A stretch of DNA of 64,000 nt from Segatella maculosa DSM 19339 = JCM 15638 (GTDB taxonomy: Bacteria; Bacteroidota; Bacteroidia; Bacteroidales; Bacteroidaceae), in NCBI RefSeq assembly GCF_000382385.1, contig NZ_KB908320.1:248001-312000 (forward strand), written 5' to 3'. The notes beneath the pieces are model-generated. The model worked only from the letters and a program-made list of their open reading frames with translations, was not told where the DNA came from and ran no database searches. Each line of letters starts with the position of its first letter. Positions within the stretch are counted from its first letter, which is position 1. The translations under genes and the position numbers were made by a program. This document shows positions 36,827 through 49,812 of this stretch, piece by piece.

Positions 36827-37980
36827 TTTATGAGTTTTTTACACCATCGTTTGCACCCCATCATGACGAGATTGGCGATGCCAACGGCCTTCAATAAGGA
36901 TAGTATCTTGAACCGATAACTATATTGCAGCAAGGTAATGGGCTTTATCGTTTTCGGTTTTTTGCCTTTGGTGTGTGTGTCGTAAAGATAGATTTCTTGC
37001 CCTTTCTCTTGCAGCATGATGTTCGTTTCCATCGGATGATAGCGCAAACCAAAACTGTTGACGACCTTCAAAGGAAGCGACCGGGTGGTTAAAAGATAGC
37101 GCTTGACGTGTTGGAGTTTGCGTTTCCCCCAGAAATCTACTGTCAAATCGTCTTCTGAAAGCTGGAGATAGTGGGCTAAAAAAGTAGGTGAAAAGAAACC
37201 ATCATATTTCACTATGCCCTCATCAAGCGCAGGCAATCGGTAGGTCTTTTGGGGCAAAACCTGCAGCGAACTGGCAAAAATATTGGTCTCTTCTTGTGCC
37301 ACATGTGTGCCTGCATCATTGTTATTGGAGGACAATGCTTGGTAGGGATAGACGAAATATTTATTTTCTTCGATGCAATAGCGTGTGTGATATTTTAGCC
37401 AAGAGCTCTTGGGCCAGTCGTTAAGTGCCTGTGGAAGGTAATCGAGTTGAAATTCATCGTGATGCGTTTCATACCAGGTCATGAAGGTTTGCCATTGCTT
37501 TTTCAGCCAAATTTGTCCCCACGATTGTGCACAATTCATGAAATAAACATCGGCATCTGCCTGCAAAGGTGTGAACGGAAGACCGTTCTGATAGTCCACA
37601 GGGAAGTTGTATAGGCTGATACCCGCTATTCTTTCATCATCCTGATACTGGGCAATGGTTTGGCAAGCATATTGATAATAATAGGGCGAAACGGTGATGT
37701 CGTCTTCTAAAACAATGAGCGCGTCATAATCATTCAGTAGTTTTCCCACCTCCATGACATGTGCTCGGAGCCCTAAATTGTGTGGATGCTTGATGGCTTT
37801 GAGTGTTCCATGTGCCCAATGGTAGGCCTCAACGAAGTCTTCAATGGCCGTCGTTTCGCTCTTGTCAATGCTGATGATGAGTGGAATGGGGGCATCATAA
37901 TGTGCCGCTTCCAACGATTTCAGCACGCGTTTTAAGGGTGCTATGCGATTATAACAGATGACGCAGATGGCTAAAGACAT
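36823..37980 (-). CDS. Glycosyltransferase (GT-A, family 2-like)
   Basis: The 385-residue product begins MSLAICVICYNRIAPLKRVL and carries LIVLEDDITVSP, an acidic donor-site motif. The second half is specific to a group of Bacteroidetes enzymes I do not recognise further. The start at 37980 is used; a longer in-frame version beginning at 38052 would overlap the flippase gene and lacks homology in its extra residues. Confidence 0.88.
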   Translation of the reverse strand: MSLAICVICYNRIAPLKRVLKSLEAAHYDAPIPLIISIDKSETTAIEDFVEAYHWAHGTLKAIKHPHNLGLRAHVMEVGKLLNDYDALIVLEDDITVSPYYYQYACQTIAQYQDDERIAGISLYNFPVDYQNGLPFTPLQADADVYFMNCAQSWGQIWLKKQWQTFMTWYETHHDEFQLDYLPQALNDWPKSSWLKYHTRYCIEENKYFVYPYQALSSNNNDAGTHVAQEETNIFASSLQVLPQKTYRLPALDEGIVKYDGFFSPTFLAHYLQLSEDDLTVDFWGKRKLQHVKRYLLTTRSLPLKVVNSFGLRYHPMETNIMLQEKGQEIYLYDTHTKGKKPKTIKPITLLQYSYRFKILSLLKAVGIANLVMMGCKRWCKKLIK

Positions 37981-38005
37981 GCTGTTTGATGAGTTTTTAT
38001 GAATG

Positions 38006-39292
38006 TTACTGCACAGAAAGTGGCAGATTTTGTTGCAAAATTCGGTGTGCATAGTGTCTCACGAGCACTAAGATGACGGCTTGAACCAGCACGTAGATGA
38101 TGGCCGTTAGATAGAGCGAATATTGCGTAAGCAGCAGAGATAGTGCGAGATGCAGCAGGGATGAGCCAAAGGTGATATACATCAGTTGCTTTGTTTCTTT
38201 ATAGAAAAACATGTAGTTGCAATAGAGAAAATAGAAACATTGCAAGAGTCCGTAGCCACAAAGAATAAGAAAATAGGGGATGGCTGGCGTGTATTTGGGT
38301 AGTGCCAGATAGCAAATGGGGACAATACATAGCACATAAGCCGCACTTGCTGCAATATAAACGAGGGCAATCGTCTTGGTTTGCCGGCGCAACGCCATGT
38401 GCTTCTCTACGTTTGAAGTTGTTTTGTTGCCCAAAATCTGATAGAGTGTTACGGAATTGGTGGCATTGAATGCCGACCCAATCATGACAATAACAGTAAC
38501 CAAGTTAATGGCAAAACTGAAGATACCCACCTCATAAGTAGAGTAATGATAATTGATAATATAGCGGTCTAAGCCCTGTTTTATCCATAGACTTGCGAGA
38601 TGTGGTATCATGGGAAGACCGAAAAGGAGAATTGTCCGATAGCGCTTCCATGAATAATTTACATGAAAAAGTCGAGTATGATAAAACGAAATGAGAGCCA
38701 ATGTCGCAAAGATAATCATACAGACTAACTGCGCATTAATACGTCCAAGCCAACCTTGTCGGAACGAAATCACAAAGATGATGGTAAGAATAAAGTTCAA
38801 AAGTGCATTACCAACGCTCCAGATGCCATAGCCTTTGAGCCTTTCCTTAATACGAAGATAGTCCTGATGAATGTTGAACATCAGGTTTCCGAAAGAGATA
38901 ATTAACGCATAATAAAGTAGAGGACGCGTAGTTTCCAAAGCTTTAACCATATTTTCGGTCAGCAATGAGGCTACCAAAGTGAGCACAAGGAACGACAAAG
39001 CGTGAATGAAAATAATAGCCGTAAAGTCCTTTCTGAATACAGAATAGGTCTCTCTGAAATAGGAAATCGATACATATCCATAGGTAGAAAGCCCGATAAG
39101 ATAGCCGGAAAAGGTCGCAATGGTATTAAAAATGCTGAGTTTTCCATAATCAGCAGGTAAGATATAACCAGCAACCAAGATAAGAATAAGGAAATTACAG
39201 CCTTGTCCAAAGAATGAAAATAGCGAATAGAGCGAGCCGTTAATTAACGTTTTATTGTTTGTAATACGTTCAAACTTTGTGGAAAATATCAT
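38006..39292 (-). CDS. Polysaccharide flippase (Wzx-like)
   Basis: The 428-residue membrane protein has about 12 predicted helices and an N-terminus (LINGSLYSLFSFFGQGCNFLILILVAGY) typical of the MATE/PST superfamily (only its character is noted here). It would move lipid-linked repeat units across the inner membrane. It lies centrally in the locus, together with the polymerase at 34700. Confidence 0.88.
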   Translation of the reverse strand: MIFSTKFERITNNKTLINGSLYSLFSFFGQGCNFLILILVAGYILPADYGKLSIFNTIATFSGYLIGLSTYGYVSISYFRETYSVFRKDFTAIIFIHALSFLVLTLVASLLTENMVKALETTRPLLYYALIISFGNLMFNIHQDYLRIKERLKGYGIWSVGNALLNFILTIIFVISFRQGWLGRINAQLVCMIIFATLALISFYHTRLFHVNYSWKRYRTILLFGLPMIPHLASLWIKQGLDRYIINYHYSTYEVGIFSFAINLVTVIVMIGSAFNATNSVTLYQILGNKTTSNVEKHMALRRQTKTIALVYIAASAAYVLCIVPICYLALPKYTPAIPYFLILCGYGLLQCFYFLYCNYMFFYKETKQLMYITFGSSLLHLALSLLLTQYSLYLTAIIYVLVQAVILVLVRHYAHRILQQNLPLSVQ

Positions 39293-39372
39293 AAGATGGG
39301 TAGAATAATCCTTAAATACTGGCCTAATTAATCAAAAATCTCATAACCGATTGCTTGCATCGTCAGTCATTT

Positions 39373-40376
39373 CTATTCAGCATATATGGTTTTTATCCCA
39401 TGTTCTTCATAGTAACTGGTGACGATTTCTATTTGTTTGATAAAGTCATTTGTAGCTTTCACATTAAAAACTACATTTTCTATGATAGTTGTTGGAAACA
39501 ATAATCTGATATTATAAAGTGCTGTTGAGGTATAACCCAATACACAATAGGGTTGGTATCCAAGGTTGGAAAGGAATAGCTCAACGGTCATTTCCGGTCG
39601 AATATATTGCACATTATACTTTGAACACAATGATTTGGGAAGTTCATGTGTATCTCTTCCATGTGGAATATAGTAAATGTTGTGTTGGCTTCCATACCGT
39701 TCTTGCAGTTCTTTGAACGTAGCTTCTAAGTTATTCATCACCCTATCAAAAGGCAGATTGCCCGGTTCGCAGAAGCGATCGTAGTTGGTTCCGATGAAAA
39801 AGACGTTGCGCAGGTCGCCATGATTCTGCTGACGGGCCACCTGTTGGAAATCGTTTTGCCGAATATGGAAGGCAGGATTGGGAATATCTCCATAGACGGT
39901 GTAGATGTTGTTGTGGTTGTTAATGCCCCGCACTTTGCATGCCCATGCGAATAAAGATTGGAATAACTGCACTCGTTTCTCTACTTTGGGCTGATGTCCT
40001 TTCAGCAGAAAGATGTTGTCGTTGCCATCATCTAAATAGACCATACAGCCACCATTGCTCACTTTCGACAGGCCAATGAAGTATTGAGAGATGTTGCGTG
40101 CGTCTCCAATAAACAATCTTTTGTATCTTGAGAAGTGTGGTAAAAGGAACTGTAAGCGGTCTGATCTCGTTAAATTTTCGATGTTTACGACCTCATAAGC
40201 AATGCCTTGCTGTTGGAAAAGCGTAAAGAGTTGCTCATTACGAATGTCTTCTATGAGTGCTAAGTAGAAGCGATAGTCGGTGATTTCAAATGCTTTGATG
40301 GCATTAAATGCACAAAGCGCTTGAAAAGGGGAGGTGACAACGAAGATAGAAGGCGTTGATTGTTGAAAGGGTTGCG

Positions 40377-40380
<4 letters not shown>
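39373..40380 (-). CDS. Sialyltransferase-like glycosyltransferase (GT52-type, tentative)
   Basis: The 335-residue protein starts with IFVVTSPFQALCAFNA, like bacterial GT52/capsule sialyltransferases. Motifs match the bacterial sialyltransferase pattern: DDG at 117-119 (D/E-D/E-G), PHG at 239-241 in place of the usual HP, and a Thr/Ser motif TST at 284-286. The position directly downstream of the nonulosonic acid genes (4-base overlap with the DUF4910 gene) supports a role in adding the CMP-activated acid. Family assignment is inference, and linkage is unknown. Confidence 0.62.
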
Positions 40381-43197
<2,817 letters not shown>

Positions 43198-43207
43198 ATC
43201 GTTACGT

Positions 43208-43954
43208 TTATTTGCTATTCTGCTTGATTTGCGCTTCCATTTGCTGATAGAATGCGGGGTGATGATCTAAGAAATCGATTACTTCGGCAATGGAAGGATA
43301 GGGGTTTTTGCTGCATAATGCACTATAAACCTGCTGTGCTGTCTCGAAATCCGAGCGTGTGTCGGTAGTTAATCTCACGTGAGAATGAGTAGCCAAAACC
43401 GCAGGACCGTCTAACCATTCAATGGAAAAATCATCGGGATGGCTATAGATGTAGTTCGTGACATGCTCGTGATAGAGTGGCTCTTGCGTGGCGTTCTTCA
43501 CACATTCCAAGGCATTGCGCGTCACATATTCTGTCCAAAAGCCATAGTGTGTTTTAATCGATGGTGTTCCATTGATATTGAAACTCATATAATCGCAATT
43601 GCTCTGCCGTGCTTTTTCCACCAATTGCCGGATGGAATGAAGCTCTAAAAAGGGATTGTCAGAGCAGATGCGAATGAGTCTTTCTGCATCAAAGGCATGG
43701 GCCGCATCGATAAATCGTTGTAATACATCGTTCTCTTCGCCTCGGAAACAATGCACACCTTCTTGCTTAGCCAACGCTTCTATCGCATCGTTTTGCGGGT
43801 CCTTAGAGGTCGCTATCACGATATTCGTACCTTCAACCTGCTTGAGTTTATCAAGCAACAGTTGCAAAATACACTTGTTTTCATAGAAAGGCAGGAGTAT
43901 TTTGTTGGGTAATCGCGTTGAACCCACACGCGCCTGAATCATAAATGTAATCAT
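43208..43954 (-). CDS. SpsF-like nucleotidylyltransferase
   Basis: The 248-residue protein has the nucleotide-binding signature IQARVGSTRLPNKIL and later CSDNPFLE, as in SpsF/COG1861 and CMP-sugar synthetases. It most likely activates the acid made by the NeuB-like enzyme with CTP. NeuB and SpsF lie 10 bases apart. The enzyme differs from classical NeuA, whose signature is IPARxGSK, so it may act on a less common acid. Confidence 0.87.
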   Translation of the reverse strand: MITFMIQARVGSTRLPNKILLPFYENKCILQLLLDKLKQVEGTNIVIATSKDPQNDAIEALAKQEGVHCFRGEENDVLQRFIDAAHAFDAERLIRICSDNPFLELHSIRQLVEKARQSNCDYMSFNINGTPSIKTHYGFWTEYVTRNALECVKNATQEPLYHEHVTNYIYSHPDDFSIEWLDGPAVLATHSHVRLTTDTRSDFETAQQVYSALCSKNPYPSIAEVIDFLDHHPAFYQQMEAQIKQNSK

Positions 43955-44006
43955 AAGCCCGTTCTTTTATTATAATTTCCAACCACTTGTCTTATTTTAT
44001 TCTATC

Positions 44007-45260
44007 CTAATCTCTTCTGAACAAGTCTCTTGTATAAACCTTTTCTTTGACATCTTCCAGACAATTATCGTAGCGATTAGCTATGATAGCCTGACAACGC
44101 TGTTTGAACACGTCAAGATTATTAATGACTTTGCTGCCAAAGAACGTTGAACCGTCTTCAAGTGTAGGCTCGTAGATGATGACATCGGCTCCCTTCGCCT
44201 TGATACGCTTCATTACACCCTGAATACTTGACTGGCGGAAATTGTCGCTGTTGCTTTTCATCGTCAGTCGATAAACGCCGATGACACATTGCCGCTCTTG
44301 TTTTGAATCATAATCTCCACGATGATAATAGTCATAGTAGCCTGCTTTGTGGAGCACACGATCTGCAATGAAATCCTTACGTGTGCGATTACTTTCCACA
44401 ATAGCCTCAATCAGGTTTTCAGGAACATCTGCATAGTTGGCCAATAACTGCTTCGTATCTTTGGGAAGACAATAGCCTCCATAGCCGAAAGAAGGATTAT
44501 TATAGAACGTACCAATGCGTGGGTCAAGCCCTACCCCTTCAATTATATCCTTACTCTTGAGTCCTTTCATCTCAGCATAAGTATCCAATTCATTGAAGTA
44601 GCTGACACGCAAGGCAAGATAGGTGTTGGCAAAAAGCTTAACGGCCTCGGCTTCCGTCAATCCCATGAACAATGTTTCGATATTTCGCTTGATAGCACCC
44701 TCTTGCAAGAGGCTGGCGAAACAGTGTGCCGCCTTATCCAATCGCTCATCTCCTTCAGGTCGGCCGACAATAATGCGACTGGGATAGAGATTATCATAGA
44801 GTGCCTTACTCTCGCGCAGGAATTCTGGCGCGAAAATGATATTATCGGAATGGTATTTTGCACGAACGCCTTCGGTATAGCCCACAGGAATCGTGGACTT
44901 AATCACCATGATGGCCTGTGGATTCACCTGTAAGACAAGTTCGATAACCTCTTCCACATGCCGGGTATCGAAATAGTTTTTTACGGGATCGTAGTTGGTA
45001 GGCGTGGCTATCACTACGAAATCGACATCTTTGTAGGCCGAAGCAGCATCGAGTGTGGCTGTCAAATCCAGCTTTTTTTCGGCGAAATACTTCTCAATAT
45101 ACTCGTCCTGAATGGGTGAAACGCGCCTGTTCAGCACCTCCACTTTTTCGGGTATGACGTCTACCGCCACCACATGATGATGTTGTGCCAACAACGTTGC
45201 GATACTGAGTCCCACATATCCGGTACCCGCAATAGCTATTTTCATATTATTATTTTCCAT
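44007..45260 (-). CDS. ugd: UDP-glucose 6-dehydrogenase
   Basis: The 417-residue enzyme makes UDP-glucuronate for the polysaccharide. It has the N-terminal NAD fold GTGYVGLS, the central helix, and the catalytic Cys264 in [13 protein letters not shown]. It is the first gene of the locus and follows a leader of about 330 bases. The start at 45260 (MENNN) or the second Met at 45245 are both possible; the family usually begins at the latter. Confidence 0.95.
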   Translation of the reverse strand: MENNNMKIAIAGTGYVGLSIATLLAQHHHVVAVDVIPEKVEVLNRRVSPIQDEYIEKYFAEKKLDLTATLDAASAYKDVDFVVIATPTNYDPVKNYFDTRHVEEVIELVLQVNPQAIMVIKSTIPVGYTEGVRAKYHSDNIIFAPEFLRESKALYDNLYPSRIIVGRPEGDERLDKAAHCFASLLQEGAIKRNIETLFMGLTEAEAVKLFANTYLALRVSYFNELDTYAEMKGLKSKDIIEGVGLDPRIGTFYNNPSFGYGGYCLPKDTKQLLANYADVPENLIEAIVESNRTRKDFIADRVLHKAGYYDYYHRGDYDSKQERQCVIGVYRLTMKSNSDNFRQSSIQGVMKRIKAKGADVIIYEPTLEDGSTFFGSKVINNLDVFKQRCQAIIANRYDNCLEDVKEKVYTRDLFRRD

Positions 45261-45342
45261 TGATAACTTTTAATTTATGGCAAATTAGAATCCCGTCTAT
45301 CCCCAACCGGATAGTAAAACCGTACTGACAAGAACTCTCCTC

Positions 45343-45372
45343 CTACTCACTCCATGCTTATGGAATAAGTAG
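45343..45372 (-). promoter_or_regulatory. Stable hairpin in the leader of the polysaccharide operon
   Basis: CTACTTATTCCAT (45372-45360, minus) pairs with ATGGAGTGAGTAG (45355-45343) over 13 base pairs including two G-U pairs, with a 4-base loop. It lies about 85 bases before ugd and has no U tract, so it is not a standard terminator. Confidence 0.5.
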
Positions 45373-45600
45373 TACGAGAACATGCACGTAATCAAACCAC
45401 ATATAAGAGCGTCCGTAAGGATAGAGAAAGAATGGCGTAGAAAGGCAAATCGTGCTAACTATATCTGCAATACACCTATAAATTTTGTCGTTTTATAACC
45501 TTATAATTCTCTAATTCCTTGCTCTGCAACCTTGTTTTATCTAAAATTGCGTCACAACCATCTTACAGTCTGATCAATAGTTTGTTCATAACAGACCTTG

Positions 45601-45608
45601 CAAAAATA
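45601..45608 (-). promoter_or_regulatory. Possible -7 element of the polysaccharide operon
   Basis: TATTTTTG on the minus strand (45608-45601). No clear -33 TTG stands 19-21 bases upstream. If used, it gives a leader of about 330 bases, long as in many Bacteroidetes capsule operons. No Upx-type antiterminator gene is in the window. Confidence 0.4.
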
Positions 45609-45810
45609 CAAAAAAAACACATAAAACCATCATAAGTCGGTCTGTAAAATCAATCACATGCAGGTTTCTTTGTGTTTTTTCTTTGCTAATAGCCGAATGC
45701 TGTATGTAAATATGGCTTACATTCCTTTCTATCTCCTCTGTTTTACGACACAATATGACCAAGCCAAGGAGGTGGCATCATTGGAATTGAATATATATAC
45801 ATGACTGTTT

Positions 45811-45842
45811 GAGCGGACACGTGAGCTGTACGTCCCTACAAT
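45811..45842. repeat. Degenerate copy of the repeat at 63895-63992
   Basis: The segment from GCGGACAC to CGTCCCTACA matches one arm of the large inverted repeat near the window end at roughly four of five positions. It stands alone here. Confidence 0.5.
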
Positions 45843-45904
45843 TTATTCAAGCTGTTTGGAATACCAGTTATATTGACTATCAACAGCTTATGACTTGCAT
45901 TTCA

Positions 45905-46014
45905 ATCTCACCCATATTACGTTCTAATATCAGTCATTTTAGACTGTAATATCAGCTATATCAAGCTGTAAAATAGCTAAGATTACGTTCTAAATCTCAC
46001 AACGTGAGTGTCAC
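45905..46014. repeat. 22 bp repeat array, ATATCAG type (array R6)
   Basis: Five units start at about 45905, 45927, 45949, 45971 and 45993, each 22 bases apart with no indels. They read AATCTCAC..., ATATCAGTCATTTT..., ATATCAGCTATATC..., AAATAGCTAAGATT... and AATCTCACAACG.... The sequence is the same family as R3 and R4. It lies downstream of the ompA terminator. The rest of 45261-45904 holds no gene. Confidence 0.86.
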
Positions 46015-46023
46015 AACCGTATA

Positions 46024-46065
46024 AACAAAAAACATGAGTCCGATACACCACGTACCGAACTCATG
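46024..46065 (-). terminator. Intrinsic terminator for the OmpA gene
   Basis: On the minus strand CATGAGTTCGGTAC (46065-46052) pairs with GTATCGGACTCATG (46046-46033), 14 pairs with two G-U, 5-base loop, then a TTTTTTGTT tract. It lies 88 bases after the ompA stop. Confidence 0.85.
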
Positions 46066-46152
46066 CATTATTTATCTTTTAACTACCTTTTTTATCGGGG
46101 GGACAAGGATTCTGTCACCCCAAAAAGGTCCTCTATGGATTTAATTCTTGCT

Positions 46153-47241
46153 TTATTTTACGTAGATTATAGCAAGACGGTTAGAAGTAATGCCTTGAAC
46201 ACCCTTACCATCAGCCTTTTCTACGGTCACACCCTTATTCTTCAAGTAGTTAGCAACAACGTTTGCACGGTTCTGAGAAAGTCTATTGTTGAATGAGGTT
46301 GAGCCTTCAGGAGAAGACGTACCAACAATCTGAACCTTGCTACCCTGTGCAATATTATCAAGAACTTTCTTGGCATCGCTTGTAAGTTTAGACTTGCCTT
46401 GAGCGAATGTTACGAACAGAGGATTGGTGCAAGCAGTGTTTCCTTCAGCAGGAACTTCCTTAACAACCTCTCTGATAACCTCTTTTGGCTTCTTTGCAAG
46501 TTCGTCACGAAGATCACTAATCTGTGAATTGAGTGCATCAATTTCGCTCTGATCACGCAATGTTGCAATCTTGAAGTTATGAGTACCGTTAGAAGTCTTG
46601 AACTTGTAAACCAAACCGGCATTCAACTGCACAAAGCTGTGATTTACATTGTACTGGATAAGGTCGTTACCCAAGTTGTAAGGAGTGTTGGACCTGTCGT
46701 TGAGACCATAGATGATAGCCGGCTCGACATAAATCTGCCATGCTTTGTCTGCACCTAAGTTGAAAGCGAAGTCAAGTCCCAACTTTGAAGTAAGGTCATT
46801 GTGGCACTTAGCTGCTTTATACTGCTTCGTATTACCGAACAGATGGCCCCAACCAATACCGCCGACAGCAACAACTTCGAACGTACGTGGCTGACCTTTA
46901 TAACCGCCAAACCAGTTGCTCAGATTAACAGTACCGAGAAGGCTTGTATTCAAAAAGCGAACAAATGTGCCAGTTGACTTCCAAGGCTTATTTGAGAAAT
47001 AAGCATTGCTTTCAACAGCCAAGCCAAATACTGGGGTGAACCAACGACCTACGCGGATACCTGCATTGGGATCCAAAGCCTTCACAGCACCCTTTACTCC
47101 ACCATTTTCTGTTGTCTTGGTTGCGACACCACCGTTGATACCAACATAGATGTTATCGAACGTCTTGCTCTCCTCTACAGTTTGCGCAGAAGCAGACACT
47201 GCTATAGTAGCCGCAGCGAACAATAAAACTAACTTTTTCAT
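46153..47241 (-). CDS. OmpA-family outer-membrane porin
   Basis: The 362-residue protein has a signal peptide (LVLLFAAATIAVSASAQ), an N-terminal beta-barrel, a short charged coiled segment (near DALNSQISDLRDELAKK), and a C-terminal OmpA peptidoglycan-binding domain with NNRLSQNRANVVANYL. It anchors the outer membrane to the wall. The gene has its own promoter and terminator, typical of an abundant protein. Confidence 0.94.
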   Translation of the reverse strand: MKKLVLLFAAATIAVSASAQTVEESKTFDNIYVGINGGVATKTTENGGVKGAVKALDPNAGIRVGRWFTPVFGLAVESNAYFSNKPWKSTGTFVRFLNTSLLGTVNLSNWFGGYKGQPRTFEVVAVGGIGWGHLFGNTKQYKAAKCHNDLTSKLGLDFAFNLGADKAWQIYVEPAIIYGLNDRSNTPYNLGNDLIQYNVNHSFVQLNAGLVYKFKTSNGTHNFKIATLRDQSEIDALNSQISDLRDELAKKPKEVIREVVKEVPAEGNTACTNPLFVTFAQGKSKLTSDAKKVLDNIAQGSKVQIVGTSSPEGSTSFNNRLSQNRANVVANYLKNKGVTVEKADGKGVQGITSNRLAIIYVK

Positions 47242-47300
47242 GTCTCTCTAAAAATTAATTAATGATTATTGAATTTATTCTTTTTCTTATTTTACGGGTA

Positions 47301-47332
47301 CAAAGTAATTAAAAAATATTGGAACCACCAAA
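47301..47332 (-). promoter_or_regulatory. Promoter for the OmpA gene
   Basis: On the minus strand TTTG (47332-47329), 20-base spacer, TTACTTTG (47308-47301), one mismatch to TAnnTTTG. Leader is about 55 bases. Confidence 0.72.
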
Positions 47333-47455
47333 TTTTTACAAATAAAATTATGCTACAAAGCATAAAAAGTGAGAAAAAACAATTGACTTTATCAATTTTA
47401 TACCTTTTTCTCTATTGTTTCTTAAGTCATCATCGGTTCTTAGATAAGTTTTTAT

Positions 47456-47463
47456 TATCTTCG
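47456..47463 (+). promoter_or_regulatory. Possible -7 element next to cobU
   Basis: TATCTTCG ends 4 bases before the cobU ATG. No -33 element is clear. If used, the mRNA would be nearly leaderless. No cobalamin riboswitch was recognised upstream. Confidence 0.3.
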
Positions 47464-47467
47464 CATC

Positions 47468-47995
47468 ATGAAAAAAATTATACTGATTACCGGCGGACAA
47501 CGGTCTGGTAAAAGCATGTATGCCGAACAATTGGCGCTATCGCTTTCTGACAATCCTATTTATATGGCTACAGCGCACATATGGGACGAAGAATTCAAAG
47601 AACGCGTAAACCGACATCGGGAACGTAGAGGAGCAAACTGGACGAACATAGAAGAAGAGAAATATCTGTCAAGGCACTATATATATAATAAGGTGTGCGT
47701 GATTGACTGTATCACGCTTTGGTGTACAAACTTCTTTTATGATAAAGATAGAAAAGTAGGAGAACAGCCCGGAGTTGACGAAGCCTTGGAGGCTATCGAA
47801 AGAGAATTCGATAAATTCACAGCCCAAGAGGCAACATTTATCTTCGTAACCAATGAAATCGGGAGCGGTGGCGTCAGTGATAATGCCATTCAAAGAAGCT
47901 TTACCGATTTGGAAGGCTGGATGAACCAATATGTAGCAGCCAAAGCCGACGAAGTTATCTTGATGGTTGCAGGGATTCCGGTTAAAATCAAATAG
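47468..47995 (+). CDS. cobU: Adenosylcobinamide kinase/guanylyltransferase
   Basis: The 175-residue bifunctional enzyme phosphorylates adenosylcobinamide and adds GMP to give adenosylcobinamide-GDP. The P-loop GGQRSGKS is at the N-terminus, and the family segments RHRERRG and NEIGSGGV (usually NEVGxGIV) are present. It is the first of four genes for cobalamin lower-ligand assembly, with cobT starting 3 bases later. Confidence 0.95.
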   Translation: MKKIILITGGQRSGKSMYAEQLALSLSDNPIYMATAHIWDEEFKERVNRHRERRGANWTNIEEEKYLSRHYIYNKVCVIDCITLWCTNFFYDKDRKVGEQPGVDEALEAIEREFDKFTAQEATFIFVTNEIGSGGVSDNAIQRSFTDLEGWMNQYVAAKADEVILMVAGIPVKIK

Positions 47996-47997
47996 AG

Positions 47998-49035
47998 ATG
48001 AAGTTCAATATAGAAGCACCCAAAGAGGATATCAAAGCTTTACTTGTCGAGAAGATTGACAATCTGAATAAACCTAAGGGTTCTTTAGGGAGATTAGAAG
48101 AACTGGCCCTGCAAATCGGACTTATTCAACAAACATTTTCTCCTACACTTTCCCACCCTTGCCATTTGCTCTTCGGAGGAGACCACGGCATTGAACGCGA
48201 AGGCGTATCGGCCTCTCCCCGCGACGTGACATGGCAACAGATGATTAATTTCACTAAAGGTGGTGGCGGAGTCAACATGCTATGCCGGCAGCATGGCTTC
48301 AAACTACATATCATTGATATGGGAATAGACCATGAACTCACGGCCTATCCCACCATCATCGACCGTAAGATAGCCTATGGCACTAAGAACTTTCTGCATG
48401 GTCCGGCCATGACGGAAGAAGAATTCGACCGAGCCATCAGTACAGGGAAAGAAATGACCGACCGCTGTTTTGAAGAAGGATGCACCGTTATTTGCATGGG
48501 AGAAATGGGGATTGCTAATACATGTCCGTCGAGTATCTGGATGAGTCTTTTCGGAAACATTCCACTAAGCGAATGTATCGGGGCCGGTTCGGGACTCGAC
48601 AACGAAGGCATACGCTACAAAAAAAACGTTTTGAAGAATGCCCTAATCCGCTTTAATGCTCGTTCCTACCAAACAATTGACGCCATTCGCTATTTCGGAG
48701 GCTTTGAGATGGTAGGAGCTATCGGGGCTATGCTCCGTGCTGCCGAGCACCACATGATCATCATGGTTGATGGCTTTATTATGACGGCCTGCATGCTGGC
48801 GGCATCAAGATTATATCCGAACATTCTACATTATGCCGTCTTTGGTCATTGCAGTGGCGAAAGCGGGCACCGCAGAATGCTCGACTGCATGAACGCCAAG
48901 CCTCTACTATCCTTAGGTATGAGGCTCGGCGAAGGTACTGGAGCCCTGTGCGCTTATCCCATTATCGAATCTTCCGTACGCATGATGAACGAGATGAACA
49001 ACTTCGACAATGCCCATATCACTAAATATTTCTGA
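47998..49035 (+). CDS. cobT: Nicotinate-nucleotide-dimethylbenzimidazole phosphoribosyltransferase
   Basis: The 345-residue enzyme makes alpha-ribazole phosphate from nicotinate mononucleotide and a benzimidazole-type base. Visible segments are LNKPKGSLGRLE, MGEMGIANT, and the C-terminal GHCSGESGHRRML and LRLGEGTGA-like MRLGEGTGA. Length is normal for CobT. It follows cobU by 2 bases. Confidence 0.96.
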   Translation: MKFNIEAPKEDIKALLVEKIDNLNKPKGSLGRLEELALQIGLIQQTFSPTLSHPCHLLFGGDHGIEREGVSASPRDVTWQQMINFTKGGGGVNMLCRQHGFKLHIIDMGIDHELTAYPTIIDRKIAYGTKNFLHGPAMTEEEFDRAISTGKEMTDRCFEEGCTVICMGEMGIANTCPSSIWMSLFGNIPLSECIGAGSGLDNEGIRYKKNVLKNALIRFNARSYQTIDAIRYFGGFEMVGAIGAMLRAAEHHMIIMVDGFIMTACMLAASRLYPNILHYAVFGHCSGESGHRRMLDCMNAKPLLSLGMRLGEGTGALCAYPIIESSVRMMNEMNNFDNAHITKYF

Positions 49036-49038
49036 CCG

Positions 49039-49812
49039 ATGAATATTCGTCTTCCATGGCGCGACCGCCTTTTCGCCGCTTTCATATTCTTCACTCGCCT
49101 ACCTTTCTGGCGTATCTATCAACCCCGAAAAGAAGCCTACGAAACCGTAGTCGAACTATGGCCGCTCACTGGCTGGCTCACCGCCGGTTGCATGGCAGCC
49201 ACCCTTTACTTTGGTTCGTTCATTGTGCCCACAGCGTTGGCCGCCACAGTAGCCATCATCGTGCGCATTCTCATCACCGGAGCCTTGCATGAAGACGGAC
49301 TTGCCGACTTCATCGACGGCTTCGGTGGAGGCGGAACCGACCGCAGACGCATTCTCGACATCATGAAAGACAGCCACATCGGCACCTATGGCGTCGTGGG
49401 GCTCATCCTCTATTTCATGCTGCTCCATCAAAGTCTGACGATACTCCCGCCACGCATCACGGCACTGATGATACTTGCAGCAGACCCTTTCTTCAAGATG
49501 ATGACCGCCCAACTCATTCAGATGATGCCTTACGCACGGACGGCCGAAACGGCAAAAGGCCAAGTAGTCTACCGCAAAATAAGCATCAAAGCCGGTTTGT
49601 TGCTCCTCATACAAGGCACACTTCCCGCCATCGGCTTGTGGTATTTCGCAGGCCTGCCCTACCTCTGCATCGCCATACCTGCACTCGTGTTCTATCTGCT
49701 CTACCTATTGATGCATCGCCGTATCAACGGCTACACAGGCGACTGTTGCGGAGCCGTGTTCCTGCTGACCGAACTCACTTTCTATCTCACCTACATCACA
49801 CTCAATTCATGA
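49039..49812 (+). CDS. cobS: Adenosylcobinamide-GDP ribazoletransferase
   Basis: The 257-residue membrane enzyme joins adenosylcobinamide-GDP to alpha-ribazole (phosphate). It has several hydrophobic helices, the aspartate-rich motif HEDGLADFIDGFGGGG, and a late RINGYTGDCCGA segment. It lies 3 bases after cobT, and its stop overlaps the next start as ATGA. Confidence 0.96.
   Translation: MNIRLPWRDRLFAAFIFFTRLPFWRIYQPRKEAYETVVELWPLTGWLTAGCMAATLYFGSFIVPTALAATVAIIVRILITGALHEDGLADFIDGFGGGGTDRRRILDIMKDSHIGTYGVVGLILYFMLLHQSLTILPPRITALMILAADPFFKMMTAQLIQMMPYARTAETAKGQVVYRKISIKAGLLLLIQGTLPAIGLWYFAGLPYLCIAIPALVFYLLYLLMHRRINGYTGDCCGAVFLLTELTFYLTYITLNS

Noticed and set aside
47242-47467. Cobalamin riboswitch before cobU
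   Set aside because: No B12-box-like conserved segment was seen in the 226-base gap, which also holds the ompA promoter.
49638-49808. Longer start of cobC inside cobS
   Set aside because: The histidine phosphatase fold begins at the ATG at 49809, which overlaps the cobS stop; the extension is an out-of-frame reading of cobS.
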